Assembly (NCBI RefSeq): GCF_004358185.1
Contig: NZ_SMUV01000066.1
Span: 1-64,000 of the forward strand
Source: Antarcticimicrobium luteum
GTDB lineage: Bacteria > Pseudomonadota > Alphaproteobacteria > Rhodobacterales > Rhodobacteraceae
Direction of reading: 5' to 3'
DNA: 64,000 nt
Position numbers and translations under genes: made by a program
In this document: positions 56,107-63,917 of the stretch, one piece after another
Numbering within the stretch: position 1 is the stretch's first letter
Layout of the letters: each line of letters starts with the position of its first letter
Notes under the pieces: generated by a model
Databases searched by the model: none
Told to the model about the DNA's origin: nothing
Seen by the model: the letters and a program-made list of their open reading frames with translations, nothing else

Positions 56107-56666
56107 ATGCGCCCGGCCTGAAAATCCCCCTGGATATCCCCGCCGTGGAAACCGGGCGGCTGATTCTGCGCGGGCCGGAGGCACGCGATTTCGAACCGCT
56201 CGCCGCCTTTTTCGCCGACGAGGCGCGCAGCTGGGGCTTTGGCGGGCCAAAAAGCCGCAACGAGGCCTGGCGCTGGTTCGCCGGCAACATCGGTCACTGG
56301 GCGCTGCACGGCTATGGCTTCTGGACGGTGGAAACCCGGGACGGCGGCGCGATCATCGGCATCACCGGCCTGTGGAACCCCGAGGGCTGGCCCGAGCCGG
56401 AACTGGGCTGGGTGATGTTCGAAGGCTCCGAGGGCAAGGGATACGCCTATGAGGCGGCGCAGGCCGCGCGTGCCCATGCCTATGACCACATGGGGTTCAC
56501 CACCCTGACCAGCAACATCTTCCGGGGCAACGCCCGCTCGGTCGCGCTGGCCGAACGGCTGGGCGCCTGGCACGAGCGCGACTTTACCAACGTCACCCAT
56601 GACACCGAGATGGCCTATCGCCACCCCGGCCCCGAGGCGCGGGCACAGGCAGAGCGCGCGGAATGA
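56103..56666 (+). CDS. GNAT N-acetyltransferase 2
   Basis: A 187-residue paralogue. VETGRLILRGPEARDFEPL opens the fold; NIGHWALHGYGFWTV and LWNPEGWPEPELGW match copy 1 closely; the acetyl-CoA loop is SEGKGYAYEA. It overlaps copy 1 and copy 3 by 4 bases each, so the set is translated as a coupled unit. Function unknown. Confidence 0.88.
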   Translation: MNAPGLKIPLDIPAVETGRLILRGPEARDFEPLAAFFADEARSWGFGGPKSRNEAWRWFAGNIGHWALHGYGFWTVETRDGGAIIGITGLWNPEGWPEPELGWVMFEGSEGKGYAYEAAQAARAHAYDHMGFTTLTSNIFRGNARSVALAERLGAWHERDFTNVTHDTEMAYRHPGPEARAQAERAE

Positions 56667-57190
56667 CCGGCTTTACCCTCCCCATCCCGGTGATCGAGAC
56701 TGAACGGCTGGTCCTGCGCGGCCCGCGCGAAAGCGATTTCGAGGCGCATGCCGAACTGATGGCCTCCGAACGCAGCAAATTCATCGGCGGCCCGCAGGAC
56801 AAACCCATCGCCTGGCGCGGCTTCACCGGCTCGATCGGCCATTGGGTGCTGCGCGGCTACGGCATGTGGCTGGTCACCGACAAGGCCGACGATAGACCGC
56901 TAGGCCGCATCGGCTTCATCAATTCCTATGGCTGGGACGAACCGGAACTGGGCTGGCATCTCTATGCCGCCGCCGAGGGCAAGGGCGTGGCCTATGAAGC
57001 CACCCTGGCCGCGCGGCGCTACGGCGCCGAACGTCTCGGGCTCGACGGGGTGATCTCCTATATCGACCCGGCCAATGCCCGCTCCCTGGCGCTGGCCACC
57101 CGGCTCGGCGCCCGGTTCGAACGCGAGGGCGAGGTGATGGGTCACCCCTGCCACGTCTACCGCCACCCGACGCTCGCGGAGGCCGGCTGA
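56663..57190 (+). CDS. GNAT N-acetyltransferase 3
   Basis: A 175-residue paralogue with IETERLVLRGPRESDFE, SIGHWVLRGYGMWLV, YGWDEPELGW and the loop AEGKGVAYEA. The Trp-Pro pair of the other copies is Trp-Asp here. It overlaps copy 2 by 4 bases and ends one base into copy 4. Confidence 0.88.
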   Translation: MTGFTLPIPVIETERLVLRGPRESDFEAHAELMASERSKFIGGPQDKPIAWRGFTGSIGHWVLRGYGMWLVTDKADDRPLGRIGFINSYGWDEPELGWHLYAAAEGKGVAYEATLAARRYGAERLGLDGVISYIDPANARSLALATRLGARFEREGEVMGHPCHVYRHPTLAEAG

Positions 57191-57795
57191 TGGCCCATCG
57201 CGACATCCCCGTACTGGAAACCCGGCGGCTGCTGCTGCGCGGCCCGGCGGCCGAGGATTACCCGAACTTCAAGGCGACCTTCACCAGCTACCGCGCCCGT
57301 TTCATGGGCGGGCCGCTAACCCCTTATGAAAGCTGGATGCTCTACGCCGCCGAGATCGGCCATTGGCAGATTCGCGGCTATGGCATGTGGATGATCCACG
57401 ACAAGCAGACCGACGAGACCTATGGCATGGCCGGCGGCTGGAAACCGGCGATGTGGCCCGAGGCCGAGATCGCCTGGGTGATCTGGCCCGACAAGGCCGG
57501 CAAGGGCTATGCACTGGAGGCGACCCACGCGGTGCGCCGCTATCTCTACCGCGAACGGGGCTGGACCACGGCGGTCAGCTATATCGATCCCAAGAACCTC
57601 GATTCGATCCGCCTGGCCGAGCGGCTGGGCGCGGTAAAGGACCATGACGCGGCCAGCATCGACGGCAATGACGCGGTCTATCGCCACCCCTCGCCGGCGC
57701 AGCTCGACGGCAGCCAGCTGGCGCATGGGATCGAGATGGAGATCGGCCACTATACCGACCCGCTGTTCAAACCGAAAGGCTGGGCCATTGACTGA
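57190..57795 (+). CDS. GNAT N-acetyltransferase 4
   Basis: A 201-residue paralogue, the most diverged of the four: LETRRLLLRGPAAEDY, EIGHWQIRGYGMWMI, MWPEAEIAW and the loop KAGKGYALEA. It has about 20 extra C-terminal residues, including GIEMEIGHYTDPLF. Its start shares one base with the stop of copy 3 (TGATG). The chorismate mutase gene follows after 31 bases. Confidence 0.87.
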   Translation: MAHRDIPVLETRRLLLRGPAAEDYPNFKATFTSYRARFMGGPLTPYESWMLYAAEIGHWQIRGYGMWMIHDKQTDETYGMAGGWKPAMWPEAEIAWVIWPDKAGKGYALEATHAVRRYLYRERGWTTAVSYIDPKNLDSIRLAERLGAVKDHDAASIDGNDAVYRHPSPAQLDGSQLAHGIEMEIGHYTDPLFKPKGWAID

Positions 57796-57826
57796 CGCTC
57801 CAAGCCCCGCAGAAGGACCCCGGACC

Positions 57827-58123
57827 ATGACCGATGACGCCATCCGCGCCGCGGCGCTTCTGAAAGAGCACCGGCATAGCATCGACCGGCTCGACGCGAT
57901 CCTCGTCTATACCCTGGGCGAGCGGTTCAAGCACACCCAGGCTGTCGGGAAACTGAAAGCCGAACACGACCTTCCCCCGTCCGATCCGGCCCGCGAGGCG
58001 GCGCAGATCGAGCGGCTCGAAGACCTGGCGAAACAGGCCGATCTGGACCCTGAATTCGCCAAGGCCTTCCTCAATTTCATCATTGAGGAAGTCATCCGCC
58101 ACCACAAGAAACACCAGCAATGA
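57827..58123 (+). CDS. Chorismate mutase (AroQ type)
   Basis: A 98-residue all-helical chorismate mutase that turns chorismate into prephenate for Phe and Tyr synthesis. LKEHRHSIDRLDAILVYTLGERFKHTQAVGKLKAEH has the helix-1 Arg and the Lys of the active site; FLNFIIEEVIRHHKKHQ is helix 3. AGAAGGAC stands before the ATG. It sits between the GNAT set and rpsP. Confidence 0.9.
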   Translation: MTDDAIRAAALLKEHRHSIDRLDAILVYTLGERFKHTQAVGKLKAEHDLPPSDPAREAAQIERLEDLAKQADLDPEFAKAFLNFIIEEVIRHHKKHQQ

Positions 58124-58192
58124 CCCTCTGGGTCCATCAACAGCAGAAATAACCGGGATTTGCCCGGTCAACGCCATCAAAGGAGAAACACC

Positions 58193-58576
58193 ATGGCAAT
58201 GAAGATCCGACTGGCCCGCGGCGGCTCGAAAAAGCGTCCCTTCTACCGCATCGTGGCTGCTGACAGCCGCATGCCGCGCGACGGCCGCTTTATCGAAAAG
58301 CTGGGCACCTACAACCCGCTGCTGCCGAAAGACAGCGAAGAGCGCGTGAAGATGGACATCGACGCCGTCAAGGCCTGGCTCGACAAGGGCGCCCAGCCGA
58401 CCGACCGCGTTGCCCGCATGCTGGAAGCTGCCGGCGTGATCGCCAAGAAAGAGCGCAGCAACCTCAAGAAGGGTGAGCCGGGCGCCAAGGCCAAGCAGCG
58501 CGCGGAAGAAAAAGCCGCGAAAGCCGCCGAGGCCGAAGCCCCGGCAGAGGACGCCGCGGCAGACACCGCCGAATAA
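58193..58576 (+). CDS. rpsP: 30S ribosomal protein bS16
   Basis: A 127-residue S16. The conserved part is the first 80 residues: [23 protein letters not shown], then [12 protein letters not shown]. The remaining tail of about 45 residues is rich in Ala, Lys and Glu and is longer than in E. coli (82 residues in total), which is normal in alphaproteobacteria. AAAGGAGA precedes the start. Confidence 0.96.
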   Translation: MAMKIRLARGGSKKRPFYRIVAADSRMPRDGRFIEKLGTYNPLLPKDSEERVKMDIDAVKAWLDKGAQPTDRVARMLEAAGVIAKKERSNLKKGEPGAKAKQRAEEKAAKAAEAEAPAEDAAADTAE

Positions 58577-58621
58577 GCGCCCCTGCGCCGCGCGCGCATG
58601 CGCGCACTGGACAAGACTGCC

Positions 58622-58660
58622 GGGGGCGGGCCAGATTGACACTGGCCCGCCCCCTTTTTT
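58622..58660 (+). terminator. Strong terminator or attenuator between rpsP and rimM
   Basis: GGGGGCGGGCCAG and CTGGCCCGCCCCC form a perfect 13-bp stem with a 7-nt loop ATTGACA and a run of six T. It lies 46 bases after rpsP within the same-direction gene string, so rpsP can be ended separately from rimM. Confidence 0.9.
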
Positions 58661-58732
58661 CCGAACGGATCGAGGTCCCATGTTGCGCCATCCTGTCGAC
58701 CGCTTTCCCGCCGATACCGGGGAGAAAATCCG

Positions 58733-59236
58733 ATGAACGACAAGGTCTGTGTCGGCGCCATCGCCGGGGCCTATGGCGTGCGCGGCGAGGTGCGGCTGAA
58801 AAGCTTTTGCGCGGTGCCCGAGGACATCGTGGACTATGCCCCGCTTAGCTCCGAGGACGGCACGCAGAACTTTTCCGTGCAGGTCACCGGCCGGATCAAG
58901 AACGGGCTGACCGCGCGCCTTAGCGGCGTCGAGAGCAAAGAGGCCGCCGACGCGCTGAAGGGGCTGCGCCTCTATGCCCCGCGCGAGAGGCTGCCGGCGC
59001 TGCCTGATGACGAATACTATTATGCCGACCTCATCGGGCTGGAGGTTCTGGATACCGGCGGCACCCCGCTGGGCCGGGTGCGGTCTGTGCAGAACCACGG
59101 CGCCGGCGACCTGCTGGAGATCATCGGGCCGGGACTGAAGGCGACGGTGCTGCTGCCCTTCACGCAGGAGGCGGTGCCGACGGTCGATCTGGAGGCCGGC
59201 CGCATCATCGCCGATCCCCCGGACGGGCTGTTCTGA
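58733..59236 (+). CDS. rimM: 16S rRNA processing protein RimM
   Basis: A 167-residue RimM that helps mature the 3' domain of the 30S subunit and binds uS19. The N-terminal [20 protein letters not shown] and the PRC-barrel region [16 protein letters not shown]...[18 protein letters not shown] are family-typical. Its stop shares one base with the start of the next gene (TGATG). A 156-base gap with a terminator separates it from rpsP. Confidence 0.95.
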   Translation: MNDKVCVGAIAGAYGVRGEVRLKSFCAVPEDIVDYAPLSSEDGTQNFSVQVTGRIKNGLTARLSGVESKEAADALKGLRLYAPRERLPALPDDEYYYADLIGLEVLDTGGTPLGRVRSVQNHGAGDLLEIIGPGLKATVLLPFTQEAVPTVDLEAGRIIADPPDGLF

Positions 59237-60129
59237 TGCCCCCCCGCCGCAGCCGCGCGGGCCTTCTGCTGATGGCCGTGCCGCTGTATGGCGGACCGCT
59301 TCTGGCGGGGTGGATGCAGGCGGCCTGGCCGCTGCTGGCGGCCCTGGCCGCGATGTTCTTTCTGGCCCAGATCTTAAGCGGAAAGACTGCGGCGCGCGGG
59401 GACATGCCGCGTCCGCTCCACCTGACGGTTCTGGCGCTGACACAGGTCGTTTTGGTGCTGGCGGTCTATGCTGCCGGTGCCGGCCTGTCGGCGCTGACCG
59501 GGGCGCTTGCGGCGCCGCTCTGGCTGCCGCTGGCGCTGACCGCTCTGGGCGGAACGATCTATGCGCTGCACTATTCGCACGACCCGCAGCAGGACGAGGT
59601 GATCGGCCTGCTCGATCAGGCGCTGGCCTCGATCACCAACGGCGCCTCCTTCGACAGCGGAGGGGAGGGGGATGACCCCACCGACCCGCAGGACCGCGCC
59701 GCCGTGCAGCAGGCGATGGCGGAGCTCTGGGCCCTGCCGCCCGACGCCGGGGCGTCCGAGCTCGACAAGGTGGTGCAGCGGCTGGAGGCGCGGGTCGGTC
59801 ACCGGGCCTTTGCCGACCTGCTGAACGAGGTCGCCGAGGGCTTTGCCCAGGTCGACCGCGCGCTGCTGCGTTATCTCGCCAGCCCGGCGGTGCGCCGCCG
59901 GCTGATCGCGGAGCGGACCGATCTGCGTCCCGCTTTCGCGCTGCTGCTGAACAGCGATGACCCCGGCGTACAGGCGGATCTGGTGGCGCTGGTGCAGACC
60001 CTGCTGGAGGAGGACGCCCCGGCCAGTGCCCTGCCCCCGCCCGAGCAATTGCGCGACCGCGCCGGCGAGGCGCCGGAGCTGGCCAGGCTTCTCGCGCCGG
60101 TCGAACATGCCGCGCGCAAGGGGGGCTAG
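59236..60129 (+). CDS. Conserved hypothetical membrane protein
   Basis: A 297-residue protein. The first 115 residues hold three or four membrane segments (LLLMAVPLYGGPLLAGW, WPLLAALAAMFFLAQIL, VLALTQVVLVLAVYAAG, WLPLALTALGGTIYAL). The rest is soluble and largely helical, with HDPQQDEVIGLLDQALASITNG just after the membrane part. I know no family name. It is read with rimM by a TGATG junction and precedes the two sulfotransferase-like genes, so it is part of an insertion between rimM and trmD. Confidence 0.75.
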   Translation: MPPRRSRAGLLLMAVPLYGGPLLAGWMQAAWPLLAALAAMFFLAQILSGKTAARGDMPRPLHLTVLALTQVVLVLAVYAAGAGLSALTGALAAPLWLPLALTALGGTIYALHYSHDPQQDEVIGLLDQALASITNGASFDSGGEGDDPTDPQDRAAVQQAMAELWALPPDAGASELDKVVQRLEARVGHRAFADLLNEVAEGFAQVDRALLRYLASPAVRRRLIAERTDLRPAFALLLNSDDPGVQADLVALVQTLLEEDAPASALPPPEQLRDRAGEAPELARLLAPVEHAARKGG

Positions 60130-60133
60130 GCCG

Positions 60134-60913
60134 ATGCGGGTGATCCTGCACGCCGGGTTTCACAAGACCGGGACCACGACGCTGCAACAGGCGCTGCACC
60201 GCAACCGCCGGACCCTCGACGCGCATCTGCGGCTGGTGCCGCGCGACCGGATGATGCCCGCCGGGCGCAGCGCGCGGGCCTGGTCGGCGAGCCGCGATCC
60301 GCTTGACATGGCACTGTTTCGCTATGAGCTGGCCGAGGTGATGGTCGATTGGGACAGCGCCGATCCCCGTCCGCTGGTAACCTCGGTCGAGGATCTGTGC
60401 GGCAATATGCCGGGCCGGCACGGGGTCGAAAGCTATGCCGCGGCGGCGCCGCTGATGATCGCGATCCTTGAGGTGCTGAGTGAGTTGCACCCCGCCGCGC
60501 GGCCCGAGTTCTATTTCTCCACCCGCGCGCCGCAGGCTTGGCTTGCCAGTGTCCATGCCCAGCATCTGCGCGCCATGCGCATGACCGAAAGCGCCGAGGA
60601 CTTTGCCGAACGCTATCGCCGGGCCGCGGATCTGGACGCTGTGGTCGATGACATATCCGCCGCGCTCGCCCCCCTACCGGTTCATCGCGCCGCGCTGGAG
60701 CAGAGCGCCGGGCGTCCGCTGGGGCCGCTCGCCCCGCTGCTGGATCTGCTTGGCCTGCCTGCCGCCCTGCTGGAGGGCCTGGTGCCGCACCCGCCCGCAA
60801 ATACCGCGCCGCCCCCCGATTGCGCGGCCGCGTTTCTGCGGCTCAACCGCAGCGATCTGGGCGAGGCGGAGCTGCGCGCGGCAAAGCAGGCGCTGCTGCG
60901 CGAGGCCGGCTGA
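60134..60913 (+). CDS. Sulfotransferase-like P-loop protein 1
   Basis: A 259-residue protein that begins MRVILHAGFHKTGTTTLQQALH. The GFHKTGTTTLQ loop is the 5'-phosphosulfate loop of PAPS-dependent sulfotransferases, with the Lys expected to bind the donor. FYFSTRAPQAWLASVH resembles the 3'-phosphate loop with Arg and Trp. No signal peptide is present. Substrate unknown. Its start is 4 bases after the membrane-protein gene and its stop shares a base with paralogue 2. Confidence 0.75.
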   Translation: MRVILHAGFHKTGTTTLQQALHRNRRTLDAHLRLVPRDRMMPAGRSARAWSASRDPLDMALFRYELAEVMVDWDSADPRPLVTSVEDLCGNMPGRHGVESYAAAAPLMIAILEVLSELHPAARPEFYFSTRAPQAWLASVHAQHLRAMRMTESAEDFAERYRRAADLDAVVDDISAALAPLPVHRAALEQSAGRPLGPLAPLLDLLGLPAALLEGLVPHPPANTAPPPDCAAAFLRLNRSDLGEAELRAAKQALLREAG

Positions 60914-61710
60914 TGCCGCGCGCCATCGTCATCCATTCCGGGTTTCACAAGACCGGCACCTCGACCCTGCAACAGGTGCTGCGGCACAACCGGCCGGCGC
61001 TGAAGGGGCGGGTCCGGATCGTGCTGCGCGGCGAGATGCGCGATCTGGTCCATGCCGCGCGCGGCTATTCCAGCTGGCGCGATCCCTTTACGCTGGACAA
61101 GTTCGCGCGCCGGTTTCGCGCCCTGCTGGAAAAGGTCGGACCGCTGCCGAACCGGGTCTTGTGCCTGTCCTGCGAAGAGCTTTCGGGCCATCTGCCGGGG
61201 CGCGAGGGGATCGCGGATTACAGCGCCGCCGCGGTGCTGGCCTCGGACATGGCGCGGATCGCCGGCAAGATGCACCCGGGAACGCCGCTTTGCTTTGTGC
61301 TCACCCTGCGCCGGCCTGAAAGCTGGCTGCGCAGCGCCTATTGGGAACATGTCAAAGCCTCGTCGATGACGCAGGCATGGCCGGATTTCGCCGCCGCCAC
61401 CCGACCCGGCGCCGATCTGGCGGTGGCGGCCGACACTATGGCGGCGGCGCTGCCCTGTCCGGTCCATCGCATATGGCTGGAGGATTGCGCCGATGCCCCG
61501 CTCGGCCCGGCAGGGCCGCTGCTGGATCTGTGCGGCACCCCGGCAGAGGCGCAGCGCGGACTCACGCCGGTTCCGCCCGCCAATGCGCGGCTGGACGACA
61601 GCGTTCTGCTTGCACTTCTGGCCGCCAACCGCGATTACACCGACCGCGACGCGCGCGCCGCCGCCAAACAGGCCATTCTCAGCGCCGCGCAGGAGACAAC
61701 CCGTGACTGA
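60913..61710 (+). CDS. Sulfotransferase-like P-loop protein 2
   Basis: A 265-residue paralogue beginning MPRAIVIHSGFHKTGTSTLQQVLR. The P-loop GFHKTGTSTLQ is conserved, as is the later LTLRRPESWLRSAYWEH, a better match to the sulfotransferase 3'-phosphate loop than in copy 1. Both copies share a C-terminal pattern with DAPLGP or a similar GPLGP followed by a leucine-rich helix, so they likely arose by duplication. It overlaps the trmD start by 8 bases, so its translation leads into trmD. Confidence 0.77.
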   Translation: MPRAIVIHSGFHKTGTSTLQQVLRHNRPALKGRVRIVLRGEMRDLVHAARGYSSWRDPFTLDKFARRFRALLEKVGPLPNRVLCLSCEELSGHLPGREGIADYSAAAVLASDMARIAGKMHPGTPLCFVLTLRRPESWLRSAYWEHVKASSMTQAWPDFAAATRPGADLAVAADTMAAALPCPVHRIWLEDCADAPLGPAGPLLDLCGTPAEAQRGLTPVPPANARLDDSVLLALLAANRDYTDRDARAAAKQAILSAAQETTRD

Positions 61711-62515
61711 TACCCCAGATCGCCCGGCCCGCTCGCTGGGCCGCAAGACCATCCGCCCATCGCTGAAACCACGCGAACTGATCACACCCACGCCCGACCT
61801 GCACGGGGTGTGGAAGGCGCGGGTGATCACGCTGTTCCCCACCGCCTTTCCCGGTGTGCTGGGCGAAAGCCTGACCGGCAAGGCGCTGCAGGAGGGGTTG
61901 TGGCAACTCGAGACGCTGGATCTGCGCGGGTTCGGCATCGGCAAACACCGCAATGTCGATGACACCCCCGCTGGCGGAGGCGCCGGCATGGTTCTGCGCG
62001 CTGACGTCCTGGGCCCCGCGATCGAGCAGGCGATGGAGGGGGCCACGCGCAACTGGCCGCTGATCTACCTGTCGCCGCGGGGGCGGCGGATGGACCAGCC
62101 GCTGATGCGCGATCTGGCCCGCGCCGACGGCGTGACGCTGATCTGCGGCCGCTTCGAGGGGGTCGATGAGCGGGTGCTGGAGGAATACGGTGTGCAGGAG
62201 GTTTCGCTGGGCGATTTCGTGATGACCGGGGGCGAGATCGCCGCGCAGGCGCTGATCGATGCCACCGTGCGGCTGCTGCCCGGGGTGCTGGGCAATCAGG
62301 CCTCGGCGGAAGAAGAGAGTTTCTCGGACGGCCTGTTGGAGCATCCGCAATATACCCGCCCGGCCGACTGGAAAGGCCGCCCGATCCCCGAGATCCTGAT
62401 GTCGGGCCATCACGGGCGTATTGCCGAATGGCGCCAGGAGATGTCCGAGGAAATCACCAAACAGCGCCGGCCCGATTTGTGGCAGGCCTATCAGCGCCGC
62501 AAGGCGCAGGACTAA
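61703..62515 (+). CDS. trmD: tRNA (guanine37-N1)-methyltransferase
   Basis: A 270-residue SPOUT enzyme. ITLFPTAFPGVLGESLTGKAL opens the domain; YLSPRGRRMDQPL, LICGRFEGVDERVLEE and SLGDFVMTGGEIAAQALID form the knotted SAM site. The N-terminal extension of about 40 residues before VITLFP is longer than in E. coli. The GTG start at 61703 has AGGAG 9 bases upstream, overlaps the previous gene and was preferred to the in-frame starts further up. Confidence 0.95.
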   Translation: MTDTPDRPARSLGRKTIRPSLKPRELITPTPDLHGVWKARVITLFPTAFPGVLGESLTGKALQEGLWQLETLDLRGFGIGKHRNVDDTPAGGGAGMVLRADVLGPAIEQAMEGATRNWPLIYLSPRGRRMDQPLMRDLARADGVTLICGRFEGVDERVLEEYGVQEVSLGDFVMTGGEIAAQALIDATVRLLPGVLGNQASAEEESFSDGLLEHPQYTRPADWKGRPIPEILMSGHHGRIAEWRQEMSEEITKQRRPDLWQAYQRRKAQD

Positions 62516-62563
62516 GGCTCCGGTAAGGGAAACGTTGCAGCGATGGCGATCCTGGGGAATAGT

Positions 62564-62600
62564 CTCACAAGGTTTGATTTTATTGTGAGGAGGCCGGGCA
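62564..62600 (+). promoter_or_regulatory. Hairpin overlapping the ribosome-binding site of the DUF1508 gene
   Basis: CTCACAA (62564-62570) and TTGTGAG (62583-62589) form a 7-bp stem with a 12-nt loop; GAGGAGG, the ribosome-binding site, starts inside the second arm. The stem is A/T-rich for this genome, so it could open with heat or on binding of a protein. Confidence 0.5.
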
Positions 62601-62939
62601 ATGGCTGGGAAATTTGAACTCTACAAGGACAAGGCGGGCGAGTTCCGCTTTCGCCTGAAGGCGGGCAATGGCGAGATCATTCTGGCCAGCGAGGGCTACA
62701 AACAGCGTGCCAGCGCCGAGAACGGCATCCAGTCGGTGCGCAAGAACGGCCCCGTCGACGAACGCTATGAGCGCAAGGAAACCTCCTCGGGCAAGCCGAT
62801 GTTCAACCTCAAGGCCACCAACGGCCAGGTGATCGGCACCAGCGAATCCTACAGCAGCGAAAGCGCCCGCGACAACGGCATCGAGTCGGTGAAGAAAAAC
62901 GCCCCCGACGCGGCGCTGGTCGACCTGACCGACGCCTGA
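62601..62939 (+). CDS. DUF1508 (YegP-type) protein
   Basis: A 112-residue protein with two DUF1508 repeats. Copy one is KFELYKDKAGEFRFRLKAGNGEIILASEGY followed by ENGIQSVRKN; copy two is PMFNLKATNGQVIGTSESY followed by DNGIESVKKN. E. coli YegP has the same two-repeat layout. Its role is unknown, though it is often listed with stress-linked small proteins. It lies between trmD and rplS. Confidence 0.92.
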   Translation: MAGKFELYKDKAGEFRFRLKAGNGEIILASEGYKQRASAENGIQSVRKNGPVDERYERKETSSGKPMFNLKATNGQVIGTSESYSSESARDNGIESVKKNAPDAALVDLTDA

Positions 62940-62950
62940 TTTCAACGCCA

Positions 62951-62994
62951 GGGGCGCGGGCCGCATAAGCCTTGCAATGGCGGCCCGCATCCCC
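62951..62994 (+). terminator. Hairpin after the DUF1508 gene
   Basis: GCGGGCCG and CGGCCCGC pair, extended by GGGG/CCCC outside. It is very stable but has no T run, so ending transcription here is only likely, not sure. Confidence 0.5.
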
Positions 62995-63117
62995 TAAACG
63001 AACGCGACCTGACCGGGGCGACCCGACTCAGGTGTTTTTGCTGTTTTTCCGGGGCACCGGCGGGTTCTTCCCCGTTATCGCCATAACCGGGACGTCAGCG
63101 TGACAAGCGAAAGACGA

Positions 63118-63223
63118 CCTGAACTCTGGCGGGCGCCCCCTCTGACGGGCAAGGCGGACCCGGTGAAGACCGAGAGCTCTGAGGGCGCGCAAACCTTCGT
63201 GGACCAACCACGAGCAGTTCAGG
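63118..63223 (+). promoter_or_regulatory. Structured leader of rplS with Shine-Dalgarno pairing
   Basis: CCTGAACT (63118-63125) can pair with AGTTCAGG (63216-63223), which covers the start of the ribosome-binding site AGGAG (63221-63225). Inside lie the hairpins CGGT-GAAG-ACCG (63161-63172) and TCGTGG-ACCAA-CCACGA (63197-63213). Ribosomal-protein leaders of this sort give autogenous control; which ligand binds is unknown. Confidence 0.55.
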
Positions 63224-63233
63224 AGTAGATGCG

Positions 63234-63620
63234 ATGGACCTGATCGCACAGCTGGAGGCGGAACAGATCGCCGCCCTGGGGAAGGATATCCCCGATTTCA
63301 AAGCCGGTGACACGATCCGTGTCGGCTTCAAAGTGACCGAAGGGTCGCGCACCCGTGTGCAGAACTATGAAGGCGTCTGCATCAGCCGCAAGAACGGCTC
63401 CGGCATCGCCGGCTCGTTCACGGTTCGCAAGATTTCCTTTGGCGAAGGCGTGGAACGGATGTTCCCGCTCTATTCGACCAATATCGACAGCATCACCGTT
63501 GTCCGCCGCGGTCGTGTCCGCCGCGCCAAGCTGTACTATCTGCGCTCGCGTCGCGGCAAATCGGCCCGGATCGCGGAAGTCTCGAATTACAAACCCAAAT
63601 CGGCCGGCGCCGAGGCGTAA
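63234..63620 (+). CDS. rplS: 50S ribosomal protein bL19
   Basis: A 128-residue L19 found at the 30S-50S interface. [29 protein letters not shown] and [30 protein letters not shown] are highly conserved. It follows trmD and the DUF1508 gene, keeping the classic rpsP-rimM-trmD-rplS order with insertions. The 294-base upstream gap holds a hairpin and the structured leader. Confidence 0.97.
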   Translation: MDLIAQLEAEQIAALGKDIPDFKAGDTIRVGFKVTEGSRTRVQNYEGVCISRKNGSGIAGSFTVRKISFGEGVERMFPLYSTNIDSITVVRRGRVRRAKLYYLRSRRGKSARIAEVSNYKPKSAGAEA

Positions 63621-63631
63621 GGAGCGGAGCG

Positions 63632-63853
63632 ATGAAAAAAGACATCCACCCCGATTACCACCTGATCAACGTCAAGATGACCGACGGCACCGTGGTTCAG
63701 ATGAAATCGACCTGGGGCGCCGAGGGCGACCAGCTGTCGCTGGACATCGACCCGTCGGTGCACCCGGCCTGGACCGGCGGCTCCTCGCGCCTGATGGATA
63801 CCGGCGGCCGTGTGTCGAAGTTCAAGAAAAAATACGAAGGCCTGGGTTTCTGA
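63632..63853 (+). CDS. rpmE: 50S ribosomal protein bL31, zinc-free type
   Basis: A 73-residue L31. [19 protein letters not shown] opens the protein and [26 protein letters not shown] ends it. No cysteine is present, so this is the C-minus form that does not bind zinc. It starts 11 bases after rplS and ends in a terminator. Confidence 0.95.
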   Translation: MKKDIHPDYHLINVKMTDGTVVQMKSTWGAEGDQLSLDIDPSVHPAWTGGSSRLMDTGGRVSKFKKKYEGLGF

Positions 63854-63872
63854 TCCAACCGCCTTTCGCGCC

Positions 63873-63917
63873 AATGCAAGCGCCGCCGCTGTGGATCAGC
63901 GGCGGCGCTTTTGCATT
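63873..63917 (+). terminator. Terminator after rpmE
   Basis: AGCGCCGCCGCT and AGCGGCGGCGCT form a perfect 12-bp stem with a 7-nt loop; the flanks AATGCA and TGCATT extend it, with TTT inside the 3' side. The remaining 80 bases of the window hold no gene I can support. Confidence 0.88.
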
